Shown here piece by piece: positions 48,634 through 61,500 of a stretch of 64,000 bases of DNA. The stretch covers positions 1,871,501 through 1,935,500 of the forward strand of contig BSBK01001302.1 of assembly GCA_027943335.1 (NCBI GenBank), given 5' to 3'. Position 1 is the stretch's first letter; every line of letters begins with the position of its first letter. Made by a program: the position numbers and the translations under genes. Below the pieces are notes generated by a model. That model was not told the DNA's origin, ran no database searches, and worked only from the letters and a program-made list of their open reading frames with translations. Origin of the DNA: Chamaecyparis obtusa (taxonomy: Eukaryota > Streptophyta > Pinopsida > Cupressales > Cupressaceae).

Positions 48634-51513
48634 TGTTGGCACCTACAAAAATTTCTTGGCTTTAACAATTCTCTTCCGGTCTCTACAATTATTTTCCTAG
48701 TTTCTAGCTTAAACCCTAGGCAAAAATTCAAATATCTAGTCGTTATAGTAAAAAAAAAAACCCTAAGTCTACCCAGGCCTTGTTCTATTTTTAAGTTACC
48801 TTTTTCGGTCACTTAAAAATATCAATTCGCACATGCTCTATATTATTGGTCGGTCCCTATTTTAATTTTTCCTAAGTCTACGAGCCCAACAGTGCTTTAA
48901 TATTTCCTAAGTACTATGCCTTAATATTTCCTATGTTTTTGGCTTAATATTCCCCGGGCCCAGTAAATCTGACACTATCTCAATCCGACGGTGGACGCAT
49001 CTTCTCATAGACTATGTTAGAGTCTTGCAAACTTAAGATGACAGTTGATTTTCCTTTATGACACGGTGCTTCATACTGTGGGTCCAAAATGACACGTATG
49101 CACAAATGGTGGTCTATGATTCGTCCATGTATTAATGATTTGGTAGTTGTCAGTGGGACCTGATTTTTCAAAGCTCAGAGGGTTCTGACATTCGTAGTTG
49201 ATCAATGATTGGCGTAAGTTCTCATGAGATGTGTCAGAGTTTTGAGATCTTACGCCAGCCATTGATGTTCCTTTATTCTCAGGCAGCAGTATTTCGGTGG
49301 GGATTGCCAGATGTGTTCTATGTGCCATGGCGTGATGAGTTGTCTGATTTCTCATTGGTCCACGAGGTGATGTGTTGGAACTTCTCAGAGGGCCCTGTGT
49401 TAGAGTTTTGGATCGACAGTTGGCGTATGATCGCATGGAATATTCTTCCCCATGTGATCTTGCACCTGCCATTCGATTAGATGCCGAAGGGTAGTGGGTC
49501 CTATACAGAAATGACTGGGTGGAGGTAGGAAATGGTATGATGACATGTGGCAGTTTGCAGGCAGGCCCAGGGGTATTAAGTGCTTAGTTGAGAAGTGGGA
49601 CTGTCTGGTGGTTCATCACTGGTGTGTTGTGTTCTAATTAGCTGAGCTGAAAGGGAATGTAGACACATCAGTAGGCCCAAAAGATTCAAAGGATAACAAG
49701 ATGGATGATCCAACAGTCGGCGCATGATCTCATAGAGTGTGTCAGAGGCATGAGATTATGCACTAGCCATTCAATCTTAGCTTATGAAGAGTGGGTCCAA
49801 TTCACTACGTGGTTCCTTTTCATCGCTAACGTGCCCTATTTTCTTTGGTTCAGGGGATGAATGATGTGGAAAGTGTTTTTAAAGGGTTTTGTCGACTGTT
49901 GAGGAATTCTATGAACCACCTGATTTGTCGGGAAGAGATGTAATCAATGGTCACATTTTAAAATTTTCCAGCTGACCGTTGCCACTAGGGATTTGAATTT
50001 TTAAATGGTTTCTAGCGACCAAAGGACTGAAAATTGATTGTTTTAGCCGTAGGATTTGATGAGGTTGTTGTGCCGACTGTTGCAGGATGATCCAGAGGGT
50101 TTGATGATTGATTGCAGATGCCTGTACCATCATGAAATGAACATAAGTAAAGCTCGAGGCATGTTGTAGGTGTACAAATAGACTGATAAGCATGGTGTTT
50201 GCATGATCTTTGGTATAAATCAAGAAGATTTTCATTGATGAAGATAAATTCTCCGATTTGTTTGTCTAGGTTGCTTGGTTTTCTCCCCTAGAATTAATTG
50301 CTGATTAATATTGGTTTCTTTGGTGGGTGAAGCCCTAACCCTAGCTATCTAAAGCTCGTTGCATTCTGAATTCTTTGAGGATCCCAAGATAGTTAGTGGT
50401 ATAAGTAGTAAGAGTTCTGATTTTGTAAGGGTTCCAAGATTTTTGGTTTTTCTAGCTTTGTGATTTTCCAATCTTTTGGTTCCTGGTTCAAGTCTTTGGC
50501 AATCCAAGGGATCCTATTCTCTAGTTCCATATTCTTGGTGGTTGAATGCTGATAATACAAATGTTGCAGAGTAGATTATTGACCCTATGATTTTGAGTAA
50601 AGAGTTTACTTGTATGTATTGATACACTTTCATGAAATACAATACAATTTCTACCTTAGTTCTGTTCTTGTCTCTTTTCTTTGTGTTCATTCTTGTGTGC
50701 TTCTATTTGTAAGGCATATAGAACATACTAGTTGTAAGGCAACTATCTAATTGTTGCATGAGTTTCTTTCAAGGAAAGAATTAAATCCTCATGTGCAATT
50801 TCAGGGAATGAATACATCTATGGAAGATCTTGATAGTGGCAAACCTAGGTTGAGAAGATAGTTTGTAAGGCACTCTATCTAAATTGTATGTGGTTTGTAA
50901 GGCATATCACTGTATTTCCTAGAAATCCCCCTATTGATTTATGTTAGACTCTTTGCCTAAAGGATTAGGCACTGATCTGATCTCTATTATTCAAACACCT
51001 TTTAGTCATCAAACACAAAATTCATCATTACCAATACCATTCCATTTCATGTTCATGTACCTAAAAAATAGGACTGTCCCTGATGTTTTACAGTCCATAG
51101 TTATTGATTCCTTGAAGAGTGAACCGAAGGTTAGCCTTCCTTGAGTTCAGCTCATAAAAAGAAGAAGGATTCATCACCCTTATGCCATTGATTCATGCTA
51201 TCATATTATTAGTTTCATTAGTTACAATCTGCAACAGGTTATTCTTAGCTATTTTTAGAATCATATCCCATGAAATATGTTTGAGAAACTCAATAGCATG
51301 ACAATGAAGACCTAATCCACTTATCCATAGTTTACTTGAAAGAGAGTAAGCTATCTGTAGGCAATACCCACCTGAGTCTTGTGGAGCTCAAAGCAGAAGG
51401 AGGATCTTATCCAATCCTCATCAATTAGGCTTTTCTTGCAAACTTGGAGACCTTTGACTGAGAATCAAGGCTTTGCCCTTGCCAAGCTTGACCCTCAAGA
51501 AAAATCCCTAACA
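48634..51513 (+). repeat. 5' LTR of the gypsy element
   Basis: 2880 bp, with TG...CA ends. A TATAAAT at 50214-50220 is conserved in the other LTR and is the best promoter candidate, giving a U3 of about 1.6 kb. The U3 holds a series of imperfect palindromes around GGCG(C/T)A-GATC (49204-49263, 49425-49465, 49719-49771). Five or so GT(A)AGGCA phrases occur in 50700-50910. Confidence 0.93.
50214..50220 (+). promoter_or_regulatory. Candidate TATA box in gypsy 5' LTR
   Basis: TATAAAT in GGTATAAATCAAGAAG, identical at 60199-60205 in the 3' LTR. The position inside the LTR fits a U3/R boundary shortly downstream. This is inferred from sequence only. Confidence 0.45.
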
Positions 51514-51516
51514 GAC

Positions 51517-51534
51517 TGGCGACTCTGCTAGGGA
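51517..51534 (+). other. Primer-binding site of the gypsy element
   Basis: TGGCGACTCTGCTAGGGA lies three bases after the LTR end. It matches the PBS of the left gypsy element at 3501-3518 (minus strand). The tRNA was not identified. Confidence 0.75.
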
Positions 51535-51710
51535 AGTTGTATAAAATATTTTGTTAAATTTATAGGATTTAGTTGAAGCAGTGCTCCTATCCTATACAAA
51601 CTAGTTGGTTACCATTGGTATTTGTATTTCAAAGAAAAATTCCCAAATTTCTTTTGGGTGGCAACTCTAACAATCTCTGCAGCAATACTGGTTAGAAAAT
51701 CACTTACAAA

Positions 51711-54700
51711 ATGAGATACAGAGGTACTAGGTCTCAGAGAAATAAGCTTCCTGAGGATAGATTGGAGGAAGGTCTTCCAAGTACTTCTAAGCCTAGTCAA
51801 AAAGTGAGAGGAGGAAAAAATAGGAATATGTTTCATGCTCAAAAACATAGAGAGAATACAAGACAAGAGGAACAAATCCAACCTATTCAGATCAATCAAG
51901 AAGGAAATACCTTTGAATATGAGGAGGCTATTGATTTGGGCTTAAACCAATATGAGGATGAGGTTCAAGTAGGAGATGCTGAATTTGAGACTACTCTCCC
52001 TGAATCAGAAGAAATTTTTGAAGAAGTCTATGAGTTGGAAAGGAGAGTTCAAGAACAAATCCATTTAAGACAGAAAAGAGACAAGGAAAAAGAAGAAAGA
52101 ATTAGACATGCTATGATCAGAGTTGAGAAATTGAAAAAGAAATTGTTGGATCTTGAAGCCATGAATTAGGATCATGAGATAGGACAAGTAGAAGATCAGC
52201 CTGTTGTCCAACAAGTTTATGAAGTAAGAAATCCTACGGACAAAGGTAAACAAAAGGCTGTAGGAGTTTCAATAAATGAACCAAATCCTGCAAAGAAGTC
52301 CACGGATCAAGCAACAAGATTAGAGGCTGATTTGGAAGAAGAAAAAAGAAAACAAGAATTGTTGGCCAAGGAGTTAGAAAAGGTAGAGCTTGAAGCCACT
52401 ACTGCTAAAATGAAAAGGAAGATTGATTTCTTAAAGCAATCTTTTGGACCTGCTAATACCCTTCCCACTTCTCAAGCATAAGGAGCAAATGTGTTGAATA
52501 CTGCTAACACTTCAGGTATGCCTAAGACTTATACTATTTCTAATACTCAAACATCCACATCTTTAGGTGGTAACCCATCTCAAGTAGGTCCTATCCATGA
52601 GAGGCATAAACAATTGGTGTTTATTGGGATTCCTGGTTATCCAGATCCCATCCCTGATGAAATTAGGAAAAAGCTCCCAAAGTTCACTGGAAGTAATGCA
52701 GTTACTTGTGAAGAACATCTGAAAAGTTTCATTGATGTAATAGATGACTACAATATTGAGCTAGATGATGTGATCATGAAGCTTTTTATTTAGTCTCTGA
52801 CTGAAGATGCTAGAGATTGGTTTAGAAATTTACCTCATGCTAGTATATGTTCATGGGACCAATTCAAGAATTTTTTCAAAGAACTGTATGGTGATAAGAC
52901 CAATGAAGGTTTCATGCTTAATGAGTTCAACAATATCAAGAACTCAAATGAGGGTTTTGTTGAGTTCAATGTTAGGTTTCAAAAAGCACTGCATAAATTG
53001 TTGCAAGTCATTAGATTGGATGATAGGGTATGTCTTGTCACATACCTGAATGCTTTTGATTCAAAAATGGGATATCTTTTGAGAGATAAGAACCCTAGGA
53101 ATCTTGCAGAGGCTTATAAGTTGGCTATTAATATAGAAAGCAACAGAAGGATATCAGGGAAGTTGGGAAGGAGAGAAGATTGTCAGCCTTCAATCTCAAA
53201 CAGAAGGGAGTCGGGGAAACCTGATACAAAACCAAAAGATGATGATAGTTTGAAGTAGATCATGAAAGCTATAAAAGATTTAAAGCCTAATGAGACAAGA
53301 AATAGTAGAGTGCAAGGAAATGATAGGCCATCTTTCAATAGCTTTAATAAGTTACCAAGAATGCAGAATTATCCTTATAATACTCAGTGGAAAGATGGAA
53401 AGCCAGTGCTCCCTGAAAGAAAGGACAAACCAAATGATAAAACCCCTGACCCCTTGCATAGAAATGCAGTGAATATGAATGATGATGTTCCATGGTGTAT
53501 TGTTTGCCAATCACCTCATGATCCTTATTATTGTGCTATTGCTCAAAGTGTTTTTGCAGATGAAGATCAAGATAACAAAAATGAGGAGTCTTATGATGAT
53601 CAAGGGTGTGGTATGATTTCTTCATACATACATGATTAATTGGATTCTACAGAAGAATATGAGGATCAAGATGTTGAGAATTCCCAAATCAGAAATGAGG
53701 TTTACCATCAACAAGTGTTTTTTGATTAGGAAGATGATCACTTGGATAAGGTCTAGTGCAACACCTTAAGGCATGATGAACCAGTAGTGTTGAGGAGACC
53801 TTATGATGAAGAAATTGCACAAATTACAATAGACATGGTTTCCCTAGTTAAAAGAAATTATAATTTGAGAAATAGGGTGGTAGGTAGTCCAAGTGGCAGG
53901 CCTACTAGAATTTTCATCAAGAAGACAGAAAAGGATGAAAAACAAGCCCAAAATAAGCAAAAGGTTGCAGAAATTGCTGACAAAACCAAAGTGAAGAAAA
54001 ATGTCACCTTCACAAAACCAATTGTGGCTTACAAGGTAAAAGCTAAACCTCTTGTGGATACTGTTTCTCCTATACAAGAGAAAGAAAAAGGTCAGATCAA
54101 GGAGAGTCCTAATCTGGTTACACATGAAGAAGATAAGGAAGCTACTGCCATTGGGCAAGATGTAGTTGACCCCAAATATGTTCCCATTGACATGAGAAAA
54201 TTGTTGTCACAAATCACTGTCAAGGTCCCCCTATTAGAAATGATGAGGATAGAAGAGCATAAGGTTAAGGCTTTGAGTTGGGTGAAAAGATCTTTTTCTT
54301 CTGATGCCCAAAATCCTACCAAGGTTAGTGAAATGGCTACAGCAAGAAGTGGTTCAATTGAGAACCAGTGTGGGGAGATCATCTCTGAGATCCCTTAGAT
54401 TTATCTAGACATTAATGCTTCAAATACTATGATAGGAATAGTTGATCCTTTCTTTTTGTCCTTAATAGTAAATGGAAAGTTGTCAAGAAACTATATGATT
54501 GATTTAGGAGCCTCCAATATGGTTATGCCTGCAGAAATAATGAGATCCTTGGGTTTGAAAGTAGATACATCTCATGGGAGATGTCAGGCTATGGATTCAA
54601 GAGAGGTTCCTGTTATTGGTACTATAAAGGTGCTTCCTTATAGGTTGACAACTTTCCTTGATAGGTTGCTAAGAATGAGTGTTTTGGTGGTTGATATACC

Positions 54701-57700
54701 ACCTCATTATGGAATGTTATTGTCAAGAAAGTGGAGTGCTCAAATGGGAGGTAGTATCCAGTGTGATTTATCCTTTCCAACTTTCAATATAGATGGTGAC
54801 AATGTGAAGGTATCTAGAGAAAGTAGAACTCCACATATGATTGAAATAAATGATGATCATTTAAATTGTTGTGTGGATGTTGTCATGGAGAATTTCAAGT
54901 TAGAAGAAACTGTCCCACTAGTGGAAGAGCTACATCCATTGGTTGCAGAATTGAAGAAACAACAAGATGGACTATGGTAGATGTATTTTGATGGAGCATG
55001 CTCATAGGAAGGTTCAAGAGTTGGAGTCCTATTCATATCTCCATCAGGTACCACCTTTAAGTATTCATTCTCATTGACTTTTCATTGCACAAAAAATACT
55101 GTTGAATATGAAGCATTGTTTTTGGGATTGAATATTGCTATCAAACATGGAATAAAATGCTTAAGTTTTTATGGTGATTCTAAGCTTGTGGTTGCACAAG
55201 TAAGGTCCAAATATGCTGTAAAAAATGATAGATTGAAATTGTATAAGCATGTAATATGGGATCAGATTGAAATGTTTGATGCTTTCAATATATGTTGGGT
55301 GGAAAGGTCAAAAAATATTATGGCAGACTTTTTAGCAAATATTGCTTTAAAAGGAGATGACTCAACTTTGTTTGGGGTATAAATACTTGAAGTAAAAAGT
55401 AGGCCAGTTATTCCAGACAACATTTACAATTGGTAGGTCTTTGAAGATGATCATGACATCTTGAAATTTATTCAATGTCTTGACCTATATGAGGATCAAC
55501 CTATAGATTGCAACACATTGGTTGAGGAAGTTGAAGGCAGGGACATGGTCGTGGGAAGTGAGGTGATTTAGTTGAATTCAAATAGTATCCCTAGGGGCTT
55601 AACTATGTTAAAAGCATTGTATAATAGCCAAAGTGATCATGTGTCAAAAATAAGTAATGCCAATATAGAAGATCTGGAGGAAGTGAATTTGGGATCACAT
55701 AATGCTCCTAAAATGGTCTATATTGGAAAAGGATTAGCCCCTCAACTGAGAGATAATTTAATAAAGTTATTGAGGAGGTACAAGCATGTGTTTGCATGGT
55801 CTTATGATGACCTAAAGGCCTATAGAGAGGACCTTTTCCAACATGAGATCCCATTAAAGAAAGATGTCAAACTATTCAAATAGAAGCAAAGGCCCATTAA
55901 TCCATTGTTAGCTCCTAAGATGCAACCTGAGCTAGTCAAGTTGAGTGATGCAGGAATAATTCAACCTATAAGGCATTCAACTTGGGTATCTAATTTAGTC
56001 CCAGTTAGAAAGAAGAATGGTGACATTAGGTTGTGTGTGGACTTTAGAAACTTGAATGTTGCATCATTGAAGGATAATTATTCACTGCCTAATATGGAGG
56101 CAATGTTGCACAAGGTCACTGGATGTGAGTTACTGTCTATGATGGATGGTTTTTCTGGATATAACCAGGTGTTGGTAAAGGAATCTAAACAATTCAAAAA
56201 AACATTCACCACACGTTGGGGAACTTATGTTTATGTCAGAATGCCATTTGGTCTCAGAAATGCTGGAGCAACTTTCCAAAGAGCCATTGATGTTGCTTTC
56301 AAAGAGTATATAGACTTGTTCATGGTTGTGTATCAAGATGACCTAACTGCTTACTCCAAGAAGGCTCATGACCATTGTTCACACCTAGAAAAGATTTTTG
56401 TCAAGGCTCTAGAGTATGGTGTGTCCTTGAATCCTAAAAAATGTAATTTTGCAATCAAAGAGGGAAAGTTGCTAGGACACATTGTATCAAAAGATGGAAT
56501 AAGAATTGATCTAGAAAGAGTTGAAGCCATTAGGAAAGTGTCTGCACCAAAAAATATCAAGGGTCTGCAGTCATTTTTGGGAAAGATCAATTTTGTTAGG
56601 AGATTCATTGCAAATTTTGCTGAAATTGTCAAACCCATAGTGAAGTTATTGAAAAAGGATGTGAAGTTTCAATGGACTGTAGAGGCTTAAGGTGCATTTG
56701 ATAAGATTAAAGAGGTAGTTTAGCAAGCACCTATACTTAGGTCTCTTGATTATACCAAGCCTTTTTCATTGTTCTCTTTTGCATCATTTCACACTATTGC
56801 TGTTGTATTATTGCAAAAGGACAATGAGGGTTTTCAGCACCCAATTGCATTCTTTAGTAAATCCTTGCAGGCTGCTAAGTTGAATTATGAAATGATGGAT
56901 AAGTAGGCATATGCATTGGTAAAAGCAGCAAAGTATTTTAGGCCTTATCTAGTTTGTGCAAAGGTTATTGCATATGTCCCACATGTAGCAGTTAAGGATG
57001 TCCTTTCTCAATCTGAAGTTACTGGCAAGAGATGCAAGTGGATTACTAGAATTCAAGAGTTCAATTTGGAAATTCACATTACTAAGCTTGTGAGAGGACA
57101 AGGCCTAGCAAAATTGATGACTGAAGAAAACATGGATTTAGTCCAAGTAAACAATGAAGGAACTCTTGATATGACAATTACAAGTATTGAATTACAACCA
57201 GAATATGCTGATATTGTATATTTCATAAAGAATGTTAGATGCCCAGAGCATATGATAGATAATCAAAAGAGGTCCTTGAAATTGCAAGCTCATAAGTATA
57301 CATCGATATAAGGAGAATTGTATTGGAAGAATAGAGATGGAGTCTTATTGTTTTGTCTTGACAAATATCAGGCAGAGAAGGTCTTAAATGAAATGCATGC
57401 TGGTGTTTGTGGAGGTCATTATTCAGCAAAGACTACTCCCCACAAGATCTTAAGGGCAGGCTATTTTTGGCCTACATTATTTAAAGATTCATTCTAGTAT
57501 GTTAGGAAATGTGAAGCTTGCCAGAGGTTTGCTTCAAAATTAAAGAACTCAGGAGCACTATCATTGAACCCAATAGCTGCTGAAGCACCATTTGCCATAT
57601 GGGGCATGGATTTCATAGGTGAGTTTGCTGAGAAATCTAGTGGAGGACATAATTATATACTTGTTGCAACTGACTACACTAAATGGATAGAGGCCATTCC

Positions 57701-58454
57701 CACAAAAGGGGCAACAAGTAAAGTGGTGATTAATTTCATGCTTGACAATATTTTGACTAGATTTGGTGTCCCTATGAAATTGATCATAGATAATGCAATG
57801 TGTTTCAGATCAGATGAGTTTAAGGAGTTTTGCAAAGGCAATGGAATCATGACTTCCTATTCATCTCCTTATCACCCTCAAGCAAATGGGCAGACTGAGT
57901 CTAGTAATAAAAGTATCCTGACAATCTTGAAGAAGACACTTGAAAAGAATAAGAGAGCTTGGCATTCCAAGTTGAGATTGGCTCTATGGGCAGACAGGAT
58001 TACAGTAAAAAGAGCCACTGGGAAGTCTCATTTTGAGCTTGTATATGGTTTGTAGTCAAGGTTACCTATAAATTATCTAATTCCAATTTATCAATTTATT
58101 CAAGATGAAGAATTTGATGTCACAGAGCCAATGCAGAATAGAATTTTGTAGCTGACTAAGTTAGATTAATAGAGAAAAGAGAGTCAAAACAATAATATCA
58201 AGTTGCAGTAGAAGATGAAGTACCTATTTGACAAGAGAGCAACTACCAGGAAATTCAAAGCTGATGATTTGGTACTTCAATGGAATGTGAGGTCAGAGGA
58301 TAAAGGGAAGCACAAAAAATTTGAATCACTATGGCTTGGTCCTTTTGTGATCCATGACTGTTATGGGAAGGATTCCTACTTATTGAAGAACATGGATGGT
58401 GAAATTTTTGAATTGAAAGTGCATGGGAAATTCTTGAAGCCCATCTTCAGTTAA
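51711..58454 (+). pseudogene. Tat-like gypsy polyprotein: one frame, 24 internal stops, no frameshift
   Basis: One frame of 2248 codons. Order: charged coiled-coil-like N-terminus (51711-52450), gag capsid (about 52600-53160), variant zinc knuckle C-x2-C-x3-H-x4-C (about 53496), aspartic protease with DLGAS (about 54500), an RNase H-like domain with D-E-D-D residues (54981-55370), RT with YQDD (55905-56690, YQDD at 56331), a second RNase H lacking its first catalytic Asp (56700-57130), integrase HHCC zinc domain (about 57390-57530) and core with D, D, E (57600-57910), and a C-terminal domain. Internal stops are TAG at 52167, 52791, 53256, 53727, 53754, 54396, 54978, 55005, 55434, 55569, 55881, 56721, 56904, 57495, 58053, 58149, 58170 and 58209, and TAA at 52479, 53637, 55380, 56688, 57309 and 58167. 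The natural end is TAA at 58452. It is non-functional as read by the standard code. Confidence 0.95.
54981..55379 (+). other. RNase H-like domain located before RT
   Basis: The domain begins MYFDGACS, then EYEALFLGL, then YGDSKLVV, and ends with NIMADFLAN. It supplies the four acidic residues of an active RNase H (Asp, Glu, Asp, Asp) and resembles the archaeal-type RNase H acquired by Tat elements. It sits between protease and RT, while the RNase H after RT looks degenerate (FSFASFHTIA where an Asp is expected). It is part of the polyprotein frame and carries one internal TAG (55005). Confidence 0.75.
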
Positions 58455-58625
58455 GTTTTTGATTCTCATGCATGTGTAAATATTTTGTAAATCTTGTGCA
58501 GGTTTGTTTCCCTCTAGGTTGTGTGTTTCCTTCCCTGTTTTAGATTAGTGCAGTTTTTGGTCTGCATTCTAGAGTCTTGTGGTTCTTGTTAAAACTTGCA
58601 TTTCAACATCCTCAGATAGAGCCAT
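58455..58625 (+). other. Non-coding tail between polyprotein and 3' LTR
   Basis: 170 bp without a reading frame. A polypurine tract is expected just before 58626, but the sequence there (CAGATAGAGCCAT) is only partly purine, so the site is not clear. Confidence 0.5.
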
Positions 58626-61495
58626 TGTTGGCACCTGCAAAAATTTCTTGGCTTTAATAGGTCTCTTTTGGTCTCTACAATTATTTTCCTAGTTTCTAGC
58701 TTAAACCCTAGGCAAAAATTCAAATATCTAGCCGTTATAGTAAAAAAAAAAAACCTAAGTCTACCTAGGCCCTGTTCTATTTTTAAGTTACCTTTTTGGG
58801 TCACTTAAAAATCTTAATTCACACATGCTCTATATTATTGGTCGGTCCCTATTTTAATTTTTCTTAAGTCTGTGAGCTCGGCAGTGCTTTAATATTTCCT
58901 AAGTCCTATGCATTGATATTTCCTATGTTTATGGCTTAATATTCCCCGGGCCCAGTAAATCTAACACTATCTCAATCCAATGGTGAATGTATCTTCTCAT
59001 AGACTGTGTCAGAGTCTTGCAAACTTAAGATGGCTGTTGATTTTCCTTTATGACATGGCACTTCATACTGTGGGTCCAAAATGACACGTATGCACAAATG
59101 GTGGTCTGTGATTCATCCATGTATTAATGATTTGGTAGTTGTCAGTGGGACCTGATTTTCTAAAGCTCAGAGGGTTCTGACATCTGTAGTTGATCAACGA
59201 TTGGCATAAGTTCTCATGAGATGTGTCAAAGTATTGAGATCTTACGCCAGTTGTCGATGTTCCTTTATTCTTAGGTGGTAGTATTTTAGTGGGTCCTATT
59301 GCCAGATGTATTCTATGTGCCACGATGTGCTGAGTTGTCTACTTTCTCATTGGTCTACAAGGTGATGTGTTGGAACTTGTCAGAGGGCCCTATGTCAGAT
59401 TTTTGGATCAACGATCGGTATATGATCGCATGGAATATTCTTCCCCATGTGATCTTGCACCCGCCATCTGATTAGATGCCGAAGGGTAGTGGGTCCTATG
59501 CAGAAATGACTAGGCGGAGGTAGCAAATGGTATGATGACATCTGGTAGTTTACAAGTGGGCCTACGGGTATTAAGTGCTTAGCTAAGAAGTGGGACCATC
59601 TGGTGATTCATCGCTAGTGTGTTGTGTTCTGATTGGCCGAGCTGGAAGGGAATGTAGACATGTTAGTAGGCCCAAAAGATTCAAAGTATGCCAAGATGGA
59701 TGATCCAACAGTTGACACATGATCTCATAGAGTGTGTCAGAGGCATGAGATTATGCACCAGCCATTTGATCTTAATCTTATGAAGAGTGGGTCCAATTCA
59801 CTACGTTGTGCCTTTTCATCGCTGACGTGCCCTATTTTCTTTGGTTTAGGGGATGAATGATGTGGAAAGTGTTTTGTCGACTATGGAGGAATTCTGTGAA
59901 CTGCCTGATCTGTCGAGAAGAGATGTAATCAACAGTCACATTTTAAAATTTGTTGACTAACTGTTGCCACTAGGGATTTGAATTTTTAAATGGTTTCTAG
60001 TGACCAAAGGACTGAAAATTGATTGTTTTAGCTGTAGAATATGATGAGGTTGTTGTGCCGATTGTTGCAGGATGATCCAGAGGGTTTGATGATTGATTGC
60101 AGATGCTTGTACCATCATGAAATGAACATAAGTAAAGCTTGATGCATGTTGTAGGTGTACAAATAGACTAATAAGCATGATGTTTGCATGATCTTTGGTA
60201 TAAATCAAGAAGATTTTCATTGATGAAGATAAATTCTTGGATCTGTTTGTCCAGGTTGCTTGGTTTTCTCCCCTAGAATTAATTGTTGATTGATATTGGT
60301 TGGTTTGGTGGGTGAAGCCCTAACCCTAGCTATTTGAAGCTTGTTGCATCTTGAATTCTTTAAGGATCCCAAGATAGTTAGTGGTATAAGTAGTAAGAGT
60401 TATGATTTTGTAAGGGTTTCAAGATTTTTGGTTTTCCTAGCTTTTTGGTTTTCCAATCTTTTGGTTCCTAGTTCCAGTCTTTGGCAATCCAAGGGAACCT
60501 ATTCTTTGGTTCCTTATTCTTGATGGTTGAATGCTGATAATACAAATGTTGCAGAGTAGATTATTGACCCTATGATTTTGAGTAAAGAGTTTACTTGTAT
60601 GTATTGATACACTTTCATGAAATACAATACAATTTCTACCTTAGTTCTGTTATTGTCTCTTTTCTTTGTGTTCATTCTTGTGTGCTTCTATTTGTAAGGC
60701 ATATAGAACATACTGGTTGTAAGGTAGCTATCTAATTGTTGAATGAGTTTCTTTCCAGGAAAGAATTAAATCCTCATGCACAATTTCAGGGAATGAATAC
60801 ATCTATGGAAGATCTTGATAGTGGCAAACCTAGGTTGAGAAGATAGTTTGTAAGGCACTCTATCTAAATTGTATGTGGTTTGTAAGGCATATCACGGTAT
60901 TTCCTAGAAATCCCCCTATTGATTTATGTTAGACTATTTTCCCAAAGGATTAGGCATTGATTTGATCTTTGTTATTCAAACACCTTTCAGTCATCAAACA
61001 CAAAATTCATCATTACCAATACCATTCCATTTGATGTTCATGTACCTAAAAAATAGGACTATCCCTGATGTTTTACAGTCCATAGTTATTGATTCCTTGA
61101 AGAGTGAATCAAAGGTTAGCCTTCCTTGAGTTCAGCTCATAAAAAGAAGGATTCATCACCCTTATGCTATTGATTCATGCTATCATAATAGTAGTTTCAT
61201 TAGTTACATTCTGCAACAGGTTATTCTTAGTTGTTTTCAAAATCATATCCCATGAAATATGTTTGAGAAACTCATTAGCATGACAATGAAGATCTAATCC
61301 ACTTATCCATAGTTTACTTGAAAGAGAGTAACCTATCTGTAGGCAATACTCACCCAAGTCTTGTGGAGCTCAAAGAAGAAGGATGATCTTATCCAATCCT
61401 CATCAATTAGGCTTTTCTTGCAAACTTGGAGACCTTTTACTAAGAATCAAGGCTTTTCCCTTGCCAAGTTTGACCCTCAAGAAAAATCCCTAACA
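58626..61495 (+). repeat. 3' LTR of the gypsy element
   Basis: 2870 bp partner of 48634-51513, followed directly by the GGCAT target duplication. It shares the TATAAAT at 60199 and the U3 quasi-palindromes in weaker form. Confidence 0.93.
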
Positions 61496-61500
61496 GGCAT
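61496..61500. repeat. Target-site duplication of the gypsy element (right)
   Basis: GGCAT, identical to 48629-48633. Confidence 0.9.

Larger units (their letters stand above)
48634..61495 (+). mobile_element. Full-length Ty3/gypsy retrotransposon, Tat-like, 12.86 kb
   Basis: LTRs of 2880 bp (48634-51513) and 2870 bp (58626-61495) have TGTTGG...TAACA ends, and a perfect 5-bp duplication GGCAT flanks them. A PBS lies at 51517 and one polyprotein frame spans 51711-58454. RT precedes integrase, which defines Ty3/gypsy. Long LTRs, a coiled-coil-like region before gag, and a second RNase H are features of the Tat/Ogre lineage. The two LTRs differ mostly by transitions and small indels, so the insertion is not recent. 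Confidence 0.95.

Noticed and set aside
48621..51144. Small frames in the gypsy LTRs (for example 49205-49480, 50941-51144)
   Set aside because: They recur in both LTRs only because the LTRs are repeats, have no recognised motif, and several are broken in the second copy.
51711..58454. Genome-wide reassignment of TAG/TAA to Gln
   Set aside because: Both TPS genes end with TAG at the same conserved C-terminus, the retroelements use TAA as the natural end, and a mutational explanation fits. Kept only as an alternative for the elements.
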